In this document: piece by piece, positions 18,883 through 27,474 of the stretch
Layout: each line of letters opens with the position of its first letter
Numbering within the stretch: position 1 is the stretch's first letter
Source: Trichomonas vaginalis G3
Taxonomy: Eukaryota > Parabasalia > Trichomonadida > Trichomonadidae
Direction: 5' to 3'
Length of the DNA stretch: 64,000 nt
Assembly (NCBI RefSeq): GCF_026262505.1
Contig: NC_067207.1
Span: forward strand, 33,200,082 to 33,264,081
Made by a program: the position numbers and the translations under genes
Notes under the pieces: generated by a model
Seen by the model: the letters and a program-made list of their open reading frames with translations, nothing else
The model's database searches: none
Told to the model about the DNA's origin: nothing

Positions 18883-19125
18883 ATGGGTTTCTTCAGTAAG
18901 ATAGGAAACTTCTTTCGAAATGTTGGAAGAGGTATATGGAATGGAATAAAATCTGTCGGAAGAGGAATTTGGAACGGAGTCAAAAATATTGGCAAAAGAG
19001 TAGGTCAGTTCGTTGGTATTATACCTAAAGACCCTGAACCAGAAGAGCAAGCTCCTGTTATACAACAGCCTGAACCTGCACCACAGTCTAGTTGGCAACC
19101 AAATCCAACACCTCAACCGTATTAA
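18883..19125 (+). CDS. Amphipathic-repeat small protein (80 aa), possible membrane-active virion factor
   Basis: The ATG follows TTTTTACATATAGTAAA. Residues about 1-45 are a basic amphipathic helix with the repeated unit VGRGIWNGIKSVGRGIWNGV and a following KNIGKRVGQFVG. A proline/glutamine-rich tail (PEPEEQAP, QQPEPAPQ) makes up the rest. The pattern resembles membrane-lytic parts of non-enveloped viruses such as adenovirus protein VI. Lytic activity is inferred from composition only. Confidence 0.5.
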   Translation: MGFFSKIGNFFRNVGRGIWNGIKSVGRGIWNGVKNIGKRVGQFVGIIPKDPEPEEQAPVIQQPEPAPQSSWQPNPTPQPY

Positions 19126-19127
19126 AA

Positions 19128-19976
19128 TTATATTTTTACCGTTCGATAGTAGTTGTATATGAAACTAAGTTCTAAGTAAAACGCGTGGTATAATGGAATT
19201 ATTCTCTTTCTTCCATCTGTAGTAAACCATACTTGAAAGTCTGAAATACTTCCACTCGGTGGTTCATATAGCTTTGTAGGTTTTTCGTAAAAGTCATTTG
19301 CCAAGCATAAAAAAGAGTTTTGTGCACCAGAAAATGAAGCATGAACTATAATAGCATCTGAGTCGAAAACATTTTCATATGTTCCATTAGGGTTTTCGAC
19401 TTCATAATAGTCCGGGTGTACTGGATACCATGCAGGCTGATTTAACATCCTCATAAATCTATGCCATGCCAAGTTGTTATATTTTGTAGAAATATAAACG
19501 TTTTCTCCAAGGTCTTCTATTCTATTGATTTTAACAGTTGCATTTTTCCTGTCATATATAATATCGAGATGGTATTCTCCTTCGTCAATGTTGTACTGTT
19601 TTGCATATTCGAGATAGATATCGTTTATTTTTTCTTGAAAAGCTTGAAGAGTTGTTTCTAAGTTTACAAGCAAATTCACTTGTAAAAGTTTTCCCTGTTC
19701 AAATTTCTCATACGTACGTTTTTCTTTGTTATAGTATCGAACTTCAAAAGCGACCGTAAATGGGAAACCATGTATGGCTTCTGAAATGAACTTCATTCTA
19801 CGAAAGCCAATAGCTTTTGTGACGGATGGGTCTCTTAACCATCTTAGTGGGTAGTCAAAACGATAGCCTTCATGCTTTACGGTCTCTGTCTCAAACTTTT
19901 GACCGACATTAGTAAAAAGTTCATCTAATGGTTTAGTTGTAGCAACTCTTGAATTTTCTTTTTCTATTGAAAGCAT
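19128..19976 (-). CDS. Conserved virion-associated Maverick protein (282 aa)
   Basis: This looks like the only whole member of a family with three copies in the window (also 10538-11419 and 24130-24986). It has an N-terminal KPLDELFTNVGQ segment shared with 24130 (KPLDYIFTNAGR), then FDYPLRWLRDP and KAIGFRRMKF. The C-terminal block is SFLCLANDFYEKPTKLYEPP, with FQVWFTTDGRKRIIPLYHAFYLELSF after it. No known domain is recognised. Position beside fibre and capsid genes suggests a structural or assembly role. Confidence 0.6.
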   Translation of the reverse strand: MLSIEKENSRVATTKPLDELFTNVGQKFETETVKHEGYRFDYPLRWLRDPSVTKAIGFRRMKFISEAIHGFPFTVAFEVRYYNKEKRTYEKFEQGKLLQVNLLVNLETTLQAFQEKINDIYLEYAKQYNIDEGEYHLDIIYDRKNATVKINRIEDLGENVYISTKYNNLAWHRFMRMLNQPAWYPVHPDYYEVENPNGTYENVFDSDAIIVHASFSGAQNSFLCLANDFYEKPTKLYEPPSGSISDFQVWFTTDGRKRIIPLYHAFYLELSFIYNYYRTVKI

Positions 19977-19994
19977 ATTTTATCTAGAATAAAA
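19977..19994. promoter_or_regulatory. 18-bp bidirectional promoter between opposed ATGs
   Basis: The sequence attttatctagaataaaa separates the minus ATG (19976) from the plus ATG (19995) and is almost a palindrome centred on CTAG. It is the clearest example of the shared promoter form. Confidence 0.65.
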
Positions 19995-21308
19995 ATGTCG
20001 AAAGAAACAGCGTCTATGAGAGAAATACAACACAACCGACAACTCATTGTGCAAGCTCTAAATAAGAACACAACAAACTTTTCAAACTATTCTAAGATAT
20101 CTGAGTCATTGAAAGAAGGAAACTTAAAACTGACATTAAACCCTTTAACAGACGAGTTTCTGTTTCAAGACAGTAAGAACCATACTGTCTGTGTAAATCC
20201 AACAAAAGGAACTTTAAACGAGAAACCTATAAAAGAACTTCTTTTGAAAGCAGATGTTGACAACAAAGCTGACAAAGAGTATGTAGATGCAACAAGAGAC
20301 TATATTCTCGCATGGACAGATAGAACATACCCACAAAAACATCATACACATAACATCTATGACGTAGATGAACTACCAGCAATGTTAGATGACAAAGCGG
20401 ATAAAACATATGTTGACAATAAAATGTCAAGTGAAGTGACAAGAGCTGACAAAGAATATTCTAAAAAGACTCATACACATACCATATCTGATATTACAAA
20501 CTTACAAGAAACCTTAAACAAGAAAAGTGACGTTGGACATACACACGATTTCTTCGCAACTGTTGGTATAGAAAATATTGAAGGAACGGTTGAAGAAACT
20601 GGTGGGGATGTATTAAATTGGAAACCTCCTAACTTTCCACAAGGTTTAACATCGGAAGAAGACATAACAACGATGAGATACATTAGATGTAGAAATGTCT
20701 ATGTCATGGAGGATGAAAACAAAGTTAAATTCACTGCTCAAGATTTATATGACAACAAAGCTGACAAAACATATGTTAACGATGAGTTAGATAAAAAAGC
20801 TGACAAAACATATGTTAACGATGAGTTAGATAAGAAAGCTGACAAAACAGAGCTTCAAACGTTAAAGACAGAAATACTTCAAACAGTATATCCTATAGGT
20901 TCTATTTACACGTCAATGAACTCTACCAGACCAGAAGTAGTACTTGGTTTTGGAACTTGGACTCAAATAGTCGACAGGTTTTTGTATTGTGCAAACTCTT
21001 CAAAGGAAACAGGCGGAAGTAAAACGATTTCAGGTGAAAACCTACCTGCGCACAGTCACTACGTAGATTTAAGTACATCTCAAGCAGGTTGGCATAAGCA
21101 TAAATTTTGGGATTGGCACGCCTTGACAAAAGGTAAAGGATATGATGTTAAAGACGACGTTAAGTTTGCTATAAATTGTTACTGGGATGACACGCAGGGA
21201 GAAGGAAACCATACACATTTCGTTTCAGGATATACGCAAACAACGGGACAGAGTAAAGAATACATGCCACCTTACATGACAGTTTACGCATGGTATAGAA
21301 TTGTTTAG
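19995..21308 (+). CDS. Phage-tail-fibre-like protein (437 aa)
   Basis: The protein has a short N-terminal attachment region and then shaft modules of the form DxKADKTYV and HTHTISDITN (KHHTHNIYDV, KTHTHTISDI, VGHTHDFFAT). A C-terminal collar/receptor-binding domain follows with YPIGSIYTSMNSTRP, LGFGTWTQIVDRFLYCA, AHSHYV, WHKHKF, NHTHFV and the ending MPPYMTVYAWYRIV. This matches bacteriophage fibres and the fibre of Maverick A. HxH motifs suggest bound metal by analogy with T4 gp37. It looks whole. Its stop overlaps the end of the integrase gene on the other strand by 4 bp. Attachment to a host cell or surface is the inferred role. Confidence 0.8.
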   Translation: MSKETASMREIQHNRQLIVQALNKNTTNFSNYSKISESLKEGNLKLTLNPLTDEFLFQDSKNHTVCVNPTKGTLNEKPIKELLLKADVDNKADKEYVDATRDYILAWTDRTYPQKHHTHNIYDVDELPAMLDDKADKTYVDNKMSSEVTRADKEYSKKTHTHTISDITNLQETLNKKSDVGHTHDFFATVGIENIEGTVEETGGDVLNWKPPNFPQGLTSEEDITTMRYIRCRNVYVMEDENKVKFTAQDLYDNKADKTYVNDELDKKADKTYVNDELDKKADKTELQTLKTEILQTVYPIGSIYTSMNSTRPEVVLGFGTWTQIVDRFLYCANSSKETGGSKTISGENLPAHSHYVDLSTSQAGWHKHKFWDWHALTKGKGYDVKDDVKFAINCYWDDTQGEGNHTHFVSGYTQTTGQSKEYMPPYMTVYAWYRIV

Positions 21309-22263
21309 TCGTCATTTTCAACTTCTTTAGCATATTCGTCAGGAGTTGTCTTATATTTGTTAGGAACTGTCTTTGAAAGTATACCACTTGAACTTTGACA
21401 AGTTTGAAACGAGGTCTGACAATAGTAGTTTTATCTTCTGCTTGCAGTGTGTACATTTTGCCATGTTTGCCTAAAACTTCATAATATTCTCTTGTATACT
21501 TTCTTCTATTTTTACGAACACGAATGCGAGTACCTGTCGGGTTCCCATTGTTGTCATAGTCAATAGTATTTTCATATGGGTCGCGTTTAGGTATTTCTAT
21601 TTTTACTTTGTCACCTTTCTTAAGTTTGAAGCCTGGCATTCTTTCTGTTTGTCTCTTTTGACTAAACTATTAAATATATAGTCTTTCTCTAAGTCAGGGT
21701 TGTTTTTCATTTCTTCGGGGGAGTGGTTTCCCAAACCTTTTTGTTTACGGCTATTGTAAATATTTAAAACTTGTCTCATCTTTGCCATGGAGAAGTGTCT
21801 ATATTTGTCGTCATATGACATTTCATCTACCTCACCACCTTGTGGTTGGTTTAAGTCTCTTAAGATTTTTATACAACTGTCAATGACACCAAGAGCAGAA
21901 TGGTTTTGGTCGACAATGAAATATTGGTTTACATTTTTTGAACGCAGATAGTTTTTAATATCGTCTGATTTGAAAGAACTTTCACAGTCAGATGTCAGTT
22001 TTGTTGGATGGTATTTGTCAACGAATATTGTCAAAGCAGTTTTCACATCTAAAATATTTTTGGACTGTAATGGTATGGCTTCACAGTATCTTGTGTTTTG
22101 ACCAACAAATATTAGCCAGTATGGTGGTCCATCTTCTCTATACCTCGGAATGTTTTCCAAGATATCCATAAACCAAGCATTTTGGTGTTGAACTAAAGAT
22201 TTTTACCATGAGTGCTTTCTTTGTTGCTTTAGAAACATACGGGTCCTTGTTTGGATTCGTCAT
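21305..22263 (-). pseudogene. Maverick integrase (retroviral-type DDE), broken
   Basis: The catalytic core shows PYWLIFVGQNTRYCEAIPLQ, a segment SDCESSFKSDDI with the second acidic residue, and YNSRKQKGLGNHSPEEM, the last typical of integrases of the Maverick and Ty3 type. The C-terminal part is a chromo/SH3-like basic domain with FKLKKGDKVKIEI and VLGKHGKMYTLQ. It joins the element's ends to host DNA, making the 5-bp duplication. It is broken about two or three times. The ATG at 22263 abuts the bidirectional promoter. Confidence 0.8.
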
Positions 22264-22279
22264 TTTTATCCTATAAGAA
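22264..22279. promoter_or_regulatory. 16-bp bidirectional promoter between opposed ATGs
   Basis: The sequence ttttatcctataagaa lies between the integrase ATG (22263) and the plus ATG (22280). Confidence 0.6.
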
Positions 22280-22680
22280 ATGGGTTTATTTGGCGCATTA
22301 GCAGGAGTTGCATCCAGATTTTTGCCCGCAGTGGAACAATAGCCAGAGGTGTATTTGGAGTTGGAAGGAAGATTTTGAGTACATTAGGTATACTTAAAGA
22401 GAAAGCACAACCTATTATACAAACTGTACAGAAAGGTTGGGAGGTAGCACGAGATGCAACAAATCTTATTCCAAATCCTGAAACAAGAGGAAAAGTTCAA
22501 GGATGGATGGACAATGTAGGAAGACAAGCAGGAAACTATTATAACAAAGCAAATGACTACTATAACCAAGCAGGACACTATATGGACCAAGGTGAAAGAT
22601 TCTTTAACAGAGGATATAACCATGCACAACAGTGGGTAAACAATAACCAACCTCAACCGCCTCAAACTTGGGGAATGTAA
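22280..22680 (+). pseudogene. Virion-type protein with hydrophobic N-terminus, broken
   Basis: The start reads MGLFGALAGVASRFLP, a short Gly/Ala-rich hydrophobic helix like that of adenovirus protein VI. The later part is a polar region rich in Asn, Tyr and Gln (NYYNKANDYYNQAGHYMDQG) ending in QPQPPQTWGM. It is broken about once. It probably belongs to the same functional class as 11645 and 18883. Confidence 0.45.
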
Positions 22681-22699
22681 AATTTTTTACTGAGATGAA

Positions 22700-22855
22700 A
22701 TGAACAATACAGCATTGAGACAAATGGGCTCAAGATGGATTTGTCGGCTTCCAGCAGTTACACAACCACGTGTTTGTCAAGTTCTTCCTATACCTCAGGA
22801 AGTTTTAGACCGACTTAAAAAACCTAAACAACCAGTTGAAAACAAAACAAACTAA
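22700..22855 (+). CDS. Small protein of unknown function (51 aa)
   Basis: The ATG follows TTTTTTACTGAGATGAA, identical in form to the leader of the next gene. The protein starts MNNTALRQMGSRWICRLPAV and ends in a lysine/proline tail. A strong promoter match and tight spacing to neighbours support it; function is unknown. Confidence 0.45.
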   Translation: MNNTALRQMGSRWICRLPAVTQPRVCQVLPIPQEVLDRLKKPKQPVENKTN

Positions 22856-22873
22856 AATTTTTACTGAGATGAA

Positions 22874-23458
22874 ATGACCGAAGAAGTTGAAACGGTAGAT
22901 TTGACACCACAAACAAAAAGTTCAGAACCATTGTCAAAACCTGTCAAAGAACTTACAGATGAAGAGAAAAATTCAATAATAGAAAGTGCCAGGTCTGGAA
23001 ATACAAACCCTAACTATAAAGTCACTTTTCATAGAAATGGAACGGCTAGTATCTCAAAAAAGAAACAGACTCTCACAAATAAAATATTGAAGTCTGAAGG
23101 AGCTTTCGAGACAACAGATGGAAAAGTTTACTTCACTGACCAACAGTTCATTATAGAACATCTCATTGACTTAGAGTCGAAATATTCTAAACTTTACAAC
23201 AAACACAAAAAGTTGAAAGGAAAACAAAAACAAATGGCATATGATATTTATGAAGATGTTGACGACACAACTGTTCCTGCAAGTGAAGTAAAGTCAGAGG
23301 AACCGAAAAGTGACGAAAAACCGATAGAAGAAGAAAAACCAAAAACTGAAGATAAACCAAAACCAAAGTTTAGTTTCCAAACTAAACCAAGTCAACCTTC
23401 ATTAGCTGGTATGGGTTGGCGTCAAAGGCTTTTGGTAGCCGGTGGTTACGTAAAGTAA
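22874..23458 (+). CDS. Unknown Maverick protein (194 aa)
   Basis: The leader TTTTTACTGAGATGAA immediately precedes the ATG. The protein has an acidic N-terminus, a middle segment with FHRNGTASISKKKQ and a lysine-rich helix (YNKHKKLKGKQKQ). A Pro/Glu/Lys-rich linker (EEKPKTEDKPKPK) is followed by the end GMGWRQRLLVAGGYVK. No domain is recognised. Confidence 0.5.
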   Translation: MTEEVETVDLTPQTKSSEPLSKPVKELTDEEKNSIIESARSGNTNPNYKVTFHRNGTASISKKKQTLTNKILKSEGAFETTDGKVYFTDQQFIIEHLIDLESKYSKLYNKHKKLKGKQKQMAYDIYEDVDDTTVPASEVKSEEPKSDEKPIEEEKPKTEDKPKPKFSFQTKPSQPSLAGMGWRQRLLVAGGYVK

Positions 23459-23506
23459 AGAGAAAAACATATATTTTTTAAAATATATTTTTTTATTTTA
23501 TTTGAA

Positions 23507-24091
23507 ATGTACGCCGAGTTTGTTGGAGAAGACCGTTGGAAAACTTGTTTGTTAGATGAGAAATATGAAATTCACTGTTGTGAGTCATTTGAAGTCAGAA
23601 ACAAAAAGACAAAAAGAGTTTTAAGCGAATGGGAGCAAAATAACGGATATGCTAGGATGAGGATTGGTGGGAAACACTATCTTAAACATGTTGTCATTGC
23701 AACTCATTTTATACCGAACCCTAACAATCTACCTTTTGTAGACCATATAAACCATATAAGAAACGACAATAGACTTGAAAACTTACGCTGGGTCACTTGT
23801 TCTGAAAACAGTAAGAACAGAGGCAAATTTGGAGATATAGTATTCGAATTTGTCGACGAACTAGAAGATGAAGCAATTGAAATTACAGACTATGGTAAGC
23901 ATACGTTTGAGTTTTACTACTATAGCGAAGAACAGGACTCTTTCTACTTTTATACCGGCGTAAACTATAGAAAATTACAAGTATGTTTTACTAAGGCGGG
24001 CTGTGCTTATGTAAACACTAGAGATACAGATGGAAAATACGTTCAAATACATCTTAACAAATTCAAGAAGCTATATGGCATACCATTTTAA
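23507..24091 (+). CDS. HNH homing-endonuclease-like protein, copy 1
   Basis: The 194-residue protein has an HNH_3-type core at about 62-97: HVVIATHFIPNP, then PFVDHINHIRNDNRLENLRW, giving the His, the DHxN pair and the final NLRW helix. A C-terminal domain (EIEITDYGKHTFEF ... YVQIHLNKFKKLYG) is also found alone at 12335-12655. Such nucleases cut DNA at one site and can spread themselves by repair. It is about 91% identical at protein level to the inverted copy at 32018-32602. The leader is T-rich (ATTTTTTTATTTTATTTGAAATG), the non-structural class. It looks whole. Confidence 0.85.
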   Translation: MYAEFVGEDRWKTCLLDEKYEIHCCESFEVRNKKTKRVLSEWEQNNGYARMRIGGKHYLKHVVIATHFIPNPNNLPFVDHINHIRNDNRLENLRWVTCSENSKNRGKFGDIVFEFVDELEDEAIEITDYGKHTFEFYYYSEEQDSFYFYTGVNYRKLQVCFTKAGCAYVNTRDTDGKYVQIHLNKFKKLYGIPF

Positions 24092-24129
24092 AACATTTTT
24101 TAAAACAGTATATTTTTACATATATTAAA

Positions 24130-24986
24130 ATGTTCAGGTTGAAAACAAAAACAAAAGCAGCAGATACAAAACCGTTAGACTATATCTTTACAAACGCTGG
24201 TAGGACTATATCAGATGAAGAAATTTCATCCGGCTCCTACCGCTTTGACTTTCCAATTCGTTGGCTTCAAAGTCCTTCAGATGCAAAGGCAATAGGATTT
24301 AGAAGAGTTTTGTTTTCAAATAGAACTAACGCTTTTATGTTCGCAGTATATTTTCATGGGCAATATAGAGTTCTGATGGTCTAATAGACAAATTTGACGA
24401 AATGAGAATCTTTACAATTCGTTCAGACGAAAGTCTTGAGAAGACTCTAAATGACTTTCAAACTCAAATAAACAAATACTACTGGGAATTTCAAGAAAAA
24501 TACGATTCTTTACTAAATGGAACATACTATCTGAAACTAGAATATGACAAGATGAACTCCACAGTTTCATTTCAAAGGATTGAAAATAACCCTCCAAGAG
24601 ATACACAGTTTTTATTTTGGCAAGTAGACAAACGTTCTTGGGCACAATTTCTTCGGTTACTAAACCAGAACGAACCATTACCACCTGACGGTCCGTTCTG
24701 GTTTATACGCCCACCAACAGATTTGACAGTTTATAGAAACGTGTTTGACCCTCAAAATGTCATGTGTCATGCAAGTTTCAGTTCAAGCAACAATAGTTTT
24801 CTTTGTATTGGTAAGGACTTTTATGACTTTGCTTCTAAATTCTACGAACCACCTAGTAACAGTTTCTCTGACTTTCAAGTTTGGTTCACAACAAATGGTG
24901 TGCAACATATTGTTCCATTGTACTACGACTTTTATCTCGAATTGTCTTTCATATATAACTACGGAGAAGTGCTGAAAAAGTATTGA
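24130..24986 (+). pseudogene. Virion-associated Maverick protein, second copy in B, broken
   Basis: This is homologous throughout to 19128-19976: KPLDYIFTNAGR, FDFPIRWLQSP, KAIGFRRVLF, then SFLCIGKDFYDFASKFYEPP and FQVWFTTNG. It is broken about once. The promoter TTTTTACATATATTAAA precedes the ATG. Two diverged copies within one element are unusual and fit a composite origin for B. Confidence 0.65.
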
Positions 24987-25002
24987 AAAATGAGTTTTGG
25001 TT

Positions 25003-25230
25003 AGATGGGTATATCTAACCTCTTTTCTAACCTCTTTTCTACCCTCTTGAATTTTCATGAATTTCTTCGTAAATGTTTTGTCGAAACTTCTTCATCGGAA
25101 TGAGCGTAAATGACCCAAAAATATATTTTAGGGTAGATGGGTATATCTAACCTCTTTTCTAACCTCTTTTCTACCCTCTTGAATTTTCATGAATTTTCAT
25201 GATTTCATCGTAAATGTTTTGTCACCTCTT
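25003..25230. repeat. Variant Maverick hairpin repeats (two units)
   Basis: Near 25003 and 25133 the repeat core is changed to GGTTAGAT-GGGTAT-ATCTAACC (second unit GGGTAGAT) and is followed by CTCTTTTCTAACCTCTTTTC and the usual GAATTTTCATGA block. Both sides of the stem have changed together relative to the common GAGGTGA/TCACCTC form. Confidence 0.8.
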
Positions 25231-25246
25231 GAATTTTCATGAAATT

Positions 25247-25297
25247 TCCTTAAGATAGAAAAAAAGTTTAGTTTTTTATTTTTATTGTACGTACTGA
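25247..25297 (+). promoter_or_regulatory. T-rich leader of the KilA-N class
   Basis: CTTAAGATAGAAAAA, AGTTTAGTTTTTTA and TTTTATTGTACGTACTGA precede ATG 25298. Similar leaders precede 26557 (26507-26556), 28060 (27990-28059) and 28763 (28703-28762), and the reverse complement lies at window positions 1-30. It differs from the short TTTTTA-N-TAAAATG form of structural genes. Confidence 0.55.
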
Positions 25298-25960
25298 ATG
25301 ACAGTCGAAGCAAAAACGTTCACGAACAAATCTAATGGCGAAACATTCACAAAAGGCACTTACAACGGTATTGAAGTCTTACGTAGAGACAAGGATGGTT
25401 ATATAAATGCAACAAATATGTGTCAGCAGTTTAGGAAAGACTTTAGAAGGTTGTTGGAAAATAAGTCCTGGGAAGAGTATTATACGGCATTTTGTGAAGA
25501 ATATACCAACCCGCGGAAAACAGCGGGTTGCTTTTTATACAAGGTTCATGCAGGAATTCCTGATGAAATCAAACAGGTTAGAGGAACGTATGTAGACCCA
25601 AGACTTGTAAACTATATTGCAATGTGGGCTTCTCCAAAATATTGTATAGCAGTTGGAAAAATTCTGGACTCCATAGACAAGAAAGTTCATGAGAAATTAG
25701 ATGAAGAAGAACTTGAAGATACAGTAGAGAATGCAAAACCTTTGTTCGAACAAGAAGTTAGAAAAATGCATGAAAAACAAATAGAACATGAACGTGAGAT
25801 ATGTTCTGGTTATAGAGATTCTCCATACGAACTAGACCAATGGGAACAAGAAGATTTAAAGAGAGAATTTAGAGAATATGAACTCGCTAAAATTTCATTA
25901 GAAGCTGCAGAAAAGAAGTTAAAAGTTTGGGGTCGTTTTGTAAAAAAATATTGTGAGTAA
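25298..25960 (+). CDS. KilA-N domain protein (220 aa)
   Basis: KilA-N is a DNA-binding domain common in large DNA viruses and phages. Its features are here: RRDKDGYINATNMCQQFRKDF (about 31-50), then VRGTYVDPRLVNYIAMWASP (about 95-115) and VGKILDSID. A C-terminal charged coiled-coil (about 130-215) follows. A regulatory role in element gene expression is inferred. A strong GC hairpin followed by T5 lies inside the gene (25507-25536). It looks whole and forms one of several cassettes set off by hairpin repeats. Confidence 0.85.
   Translation: MTVEAKTFTNKSNGETFTKGTYNGIEVLRRDKDGYINATNMCQQFRKDFRRLLENKSWEEYYTAFCEEYTNPRKTAGCFLYKVHAGIPDEIKQVRGTYVDPRLVNYIAMWASPKYCIAVGKILDSIDKKVHEKLDEEELEDTVENAKPLFEQEVRKMHEKQIEHEREICSGYRDSPYELDQWEQEDLKREFREYELAKISLEAAEKKLKVWGRFVKKYCE
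25507..25536 (+). terminator. Terminator-like hairpin within the KilA-N gene
   Basis: CAACCCGC and GCGGGTTG form a perfect 8-bp stem around an 8-base loop, followed by C and TTTTT. It has the shape of a bacterial intrinsic terminator and is unusually GC-rich for this gene, which encodes TNPRKTAGCFLY here. It may be a structured RNA element or a trace of bacterial/phage origin. Confidence 0.4.
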
Positions 25961-25974
25961 ATGAACCATTTTTT

Positions 25975-26470
25975 TTTCGACAAAAATAATGTTTAGGTGA
26001 AGAGGTGAGATTTCACCTCTTTTTTCACCTGTTTTTTCACCCTCTTGAATTTTCATGATTTCATCGTAAATGTTTTGTCAAACATGAACGTAAATGTTTT
26101 GTCGAAACTTCATCGTAATGAGCGTAAATGACCAAAAAATATATTTTAGGTGAAGAGGTGAGATTTCACCTCTTTTTTCACCTCTTTTTTCACCTCATGA
26201 ATTTTCATGATTTCATCGTATATGTTTTGTCAAGGTTTCATCGTATATGTTTTGTCAAGGTTTCATCGTAAATGTTTTGTCAAGGTTTCATCGTAAATGT
26301 TTTGTCAAGGTTTCATCGTATATGTTTTGTCAAGGTTTCATCGTAAATGTTTTGTCATGATTTCTTCATCGTAATGAGTGTAAATGACCCAAAAATATAA
26401 TTTAGGTGAAGAGGTGACATCTCACCCGTTTTCTAACACGTTTTCTAACATCGTAGAAAACTCTCGAAAT
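25975..26470. repeat. Maverick hairpin repeats with TTTCATCGTAAATG tandem blocks
   Basis: Hairpin units lie near 25990, 26150 and 26400. Between them are short tandem blocks of the form CATCGTAAATGTTTTGTCAA (about 26215-26365), as in the terminal repeats. The last unit is diverged (TCACCCGTTTTCTAACACG). Confidence 0.85.
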
Positions 26471-26556
26471 TCATGAATTTTGACACTTTCACAAAAAACA
26501 TAAAAAATAAAGTTAGTTTTTTAAAAAAAATATTTTTTTATTTTTATTGTAAGAAC

Positions 26557-27471
26557 ATGTTAGCAACAACAGCACCAAACTCGTTAGTCATGAATCCTAC
26601 GTCAATGTTAGTAGAGATGAAAAGCTTCATTCCTTCTTCATATACTTTCGAAACAGAAATCCAGAAGATAAAGCAAGAACTTCTCCAAGGAGATTTAGAT
26701 TGCACTGCAAAAGATGAAACAAATGAACAGTATCTTTACGACATGCAGGACCTCATCGACCATCTACCTAAACTTCCTGAAATCCAACAACAAAAACTCA
26801 CTATTCCTGAATTCGACGAAATTGAAGTCAAAGCAACTGACTCAGTAGAAATAAAGAAGTTCATACGAAAGGTAAATTATGAATTCCTTGGTTTTCATTG
26901 CAACCACAAAGTCATGGACAAAGACTGCGATATGGTATATAAGAACATCTCTGACATATATAAATCTGGGGAGTTTAAGACCTACGACAACTTTGTTTCG
27001 TTAGTTGCTGAATGTGTATGGCAGATAAGAGATAAAGATAGAAGAGGCAAAGTATGGAACGAACAAATAAGACCAACTGCTTCAGATTTAAAGAAAACCA
27101 TTGACGCCTTAGTCGTACTTGCAGGTAAGGTTTCAGAATATAACGCAAAAATGAACCCGCAATGTTCTAAATGTAAAGCAGCAATGAGGAAATATAACTA
27201 CTCCGTCAAAGAGATAGAAAGAATGAGAAACGACTATGCAGATTTAAAGAAAGAAGCAGAAAAGCCAGCAGAAAATAAAATGGACATGTTAGAATTTCTG
27301 AACAAAAACTATCCAACAGCAGAAGATTTCCTTCTATCTGACGTCAAGAAGAAGTATAAAGAAACTTTCGGTATCGTTAAAACATTCGATGTACTGACAG
27401 AAGAAATAGAAGCTACGAAATTGTTTAGGATTTCAAATATACATCATACAATTCATGTAAAACGCTTATAA
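26557..27471 (+). CDS. Unknown Maverick protein (304 aa)
   Basis: The first ATG after the T-rich leader is at 26557; the frame is open upstream but that part is leader. The protein is acidic and helical, with cysteine pairs (FHCNHKVMDKDC, PQCSKCKAAM) that could bind zinc. A charged stretch KEIERMRNDYADLKKEAE may be a coiled coil. No known family is recognised. Placement between KilA-N cassettes and the shared leader suggest a regulatory or replication-linked role, which is inference. It looks whole. Confidence 0.55.
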   Translation: MLATTAPNSLVMNPTSMLVEMKSFIPSSYTFETEIQKIKQELLQGDLDCTAKDETNEQYLYDMQDLIDHLPKLPEIQQQKLTIPEFDEIEVKATDSVEIKKFIRKVNYEFLGFHCNHKVMDKDCDMVYKNISDIYKSGEFKTYDNFVSLVAECVWQIRDKDRRGKVWNEQIRPTASDLKKTIDALVVLAGKVSEYNAKMNPQCSKCKAAMRKYNYSVKEIERMRNDYADLKKEAEKPAENKMDMLEFLNKNYPTAEDFLLSDVKKKYKETFGIVKTFDVLTEEIEATKLFRISNIHHTIHVKRL

Positions 27472-27474
27472 AAT

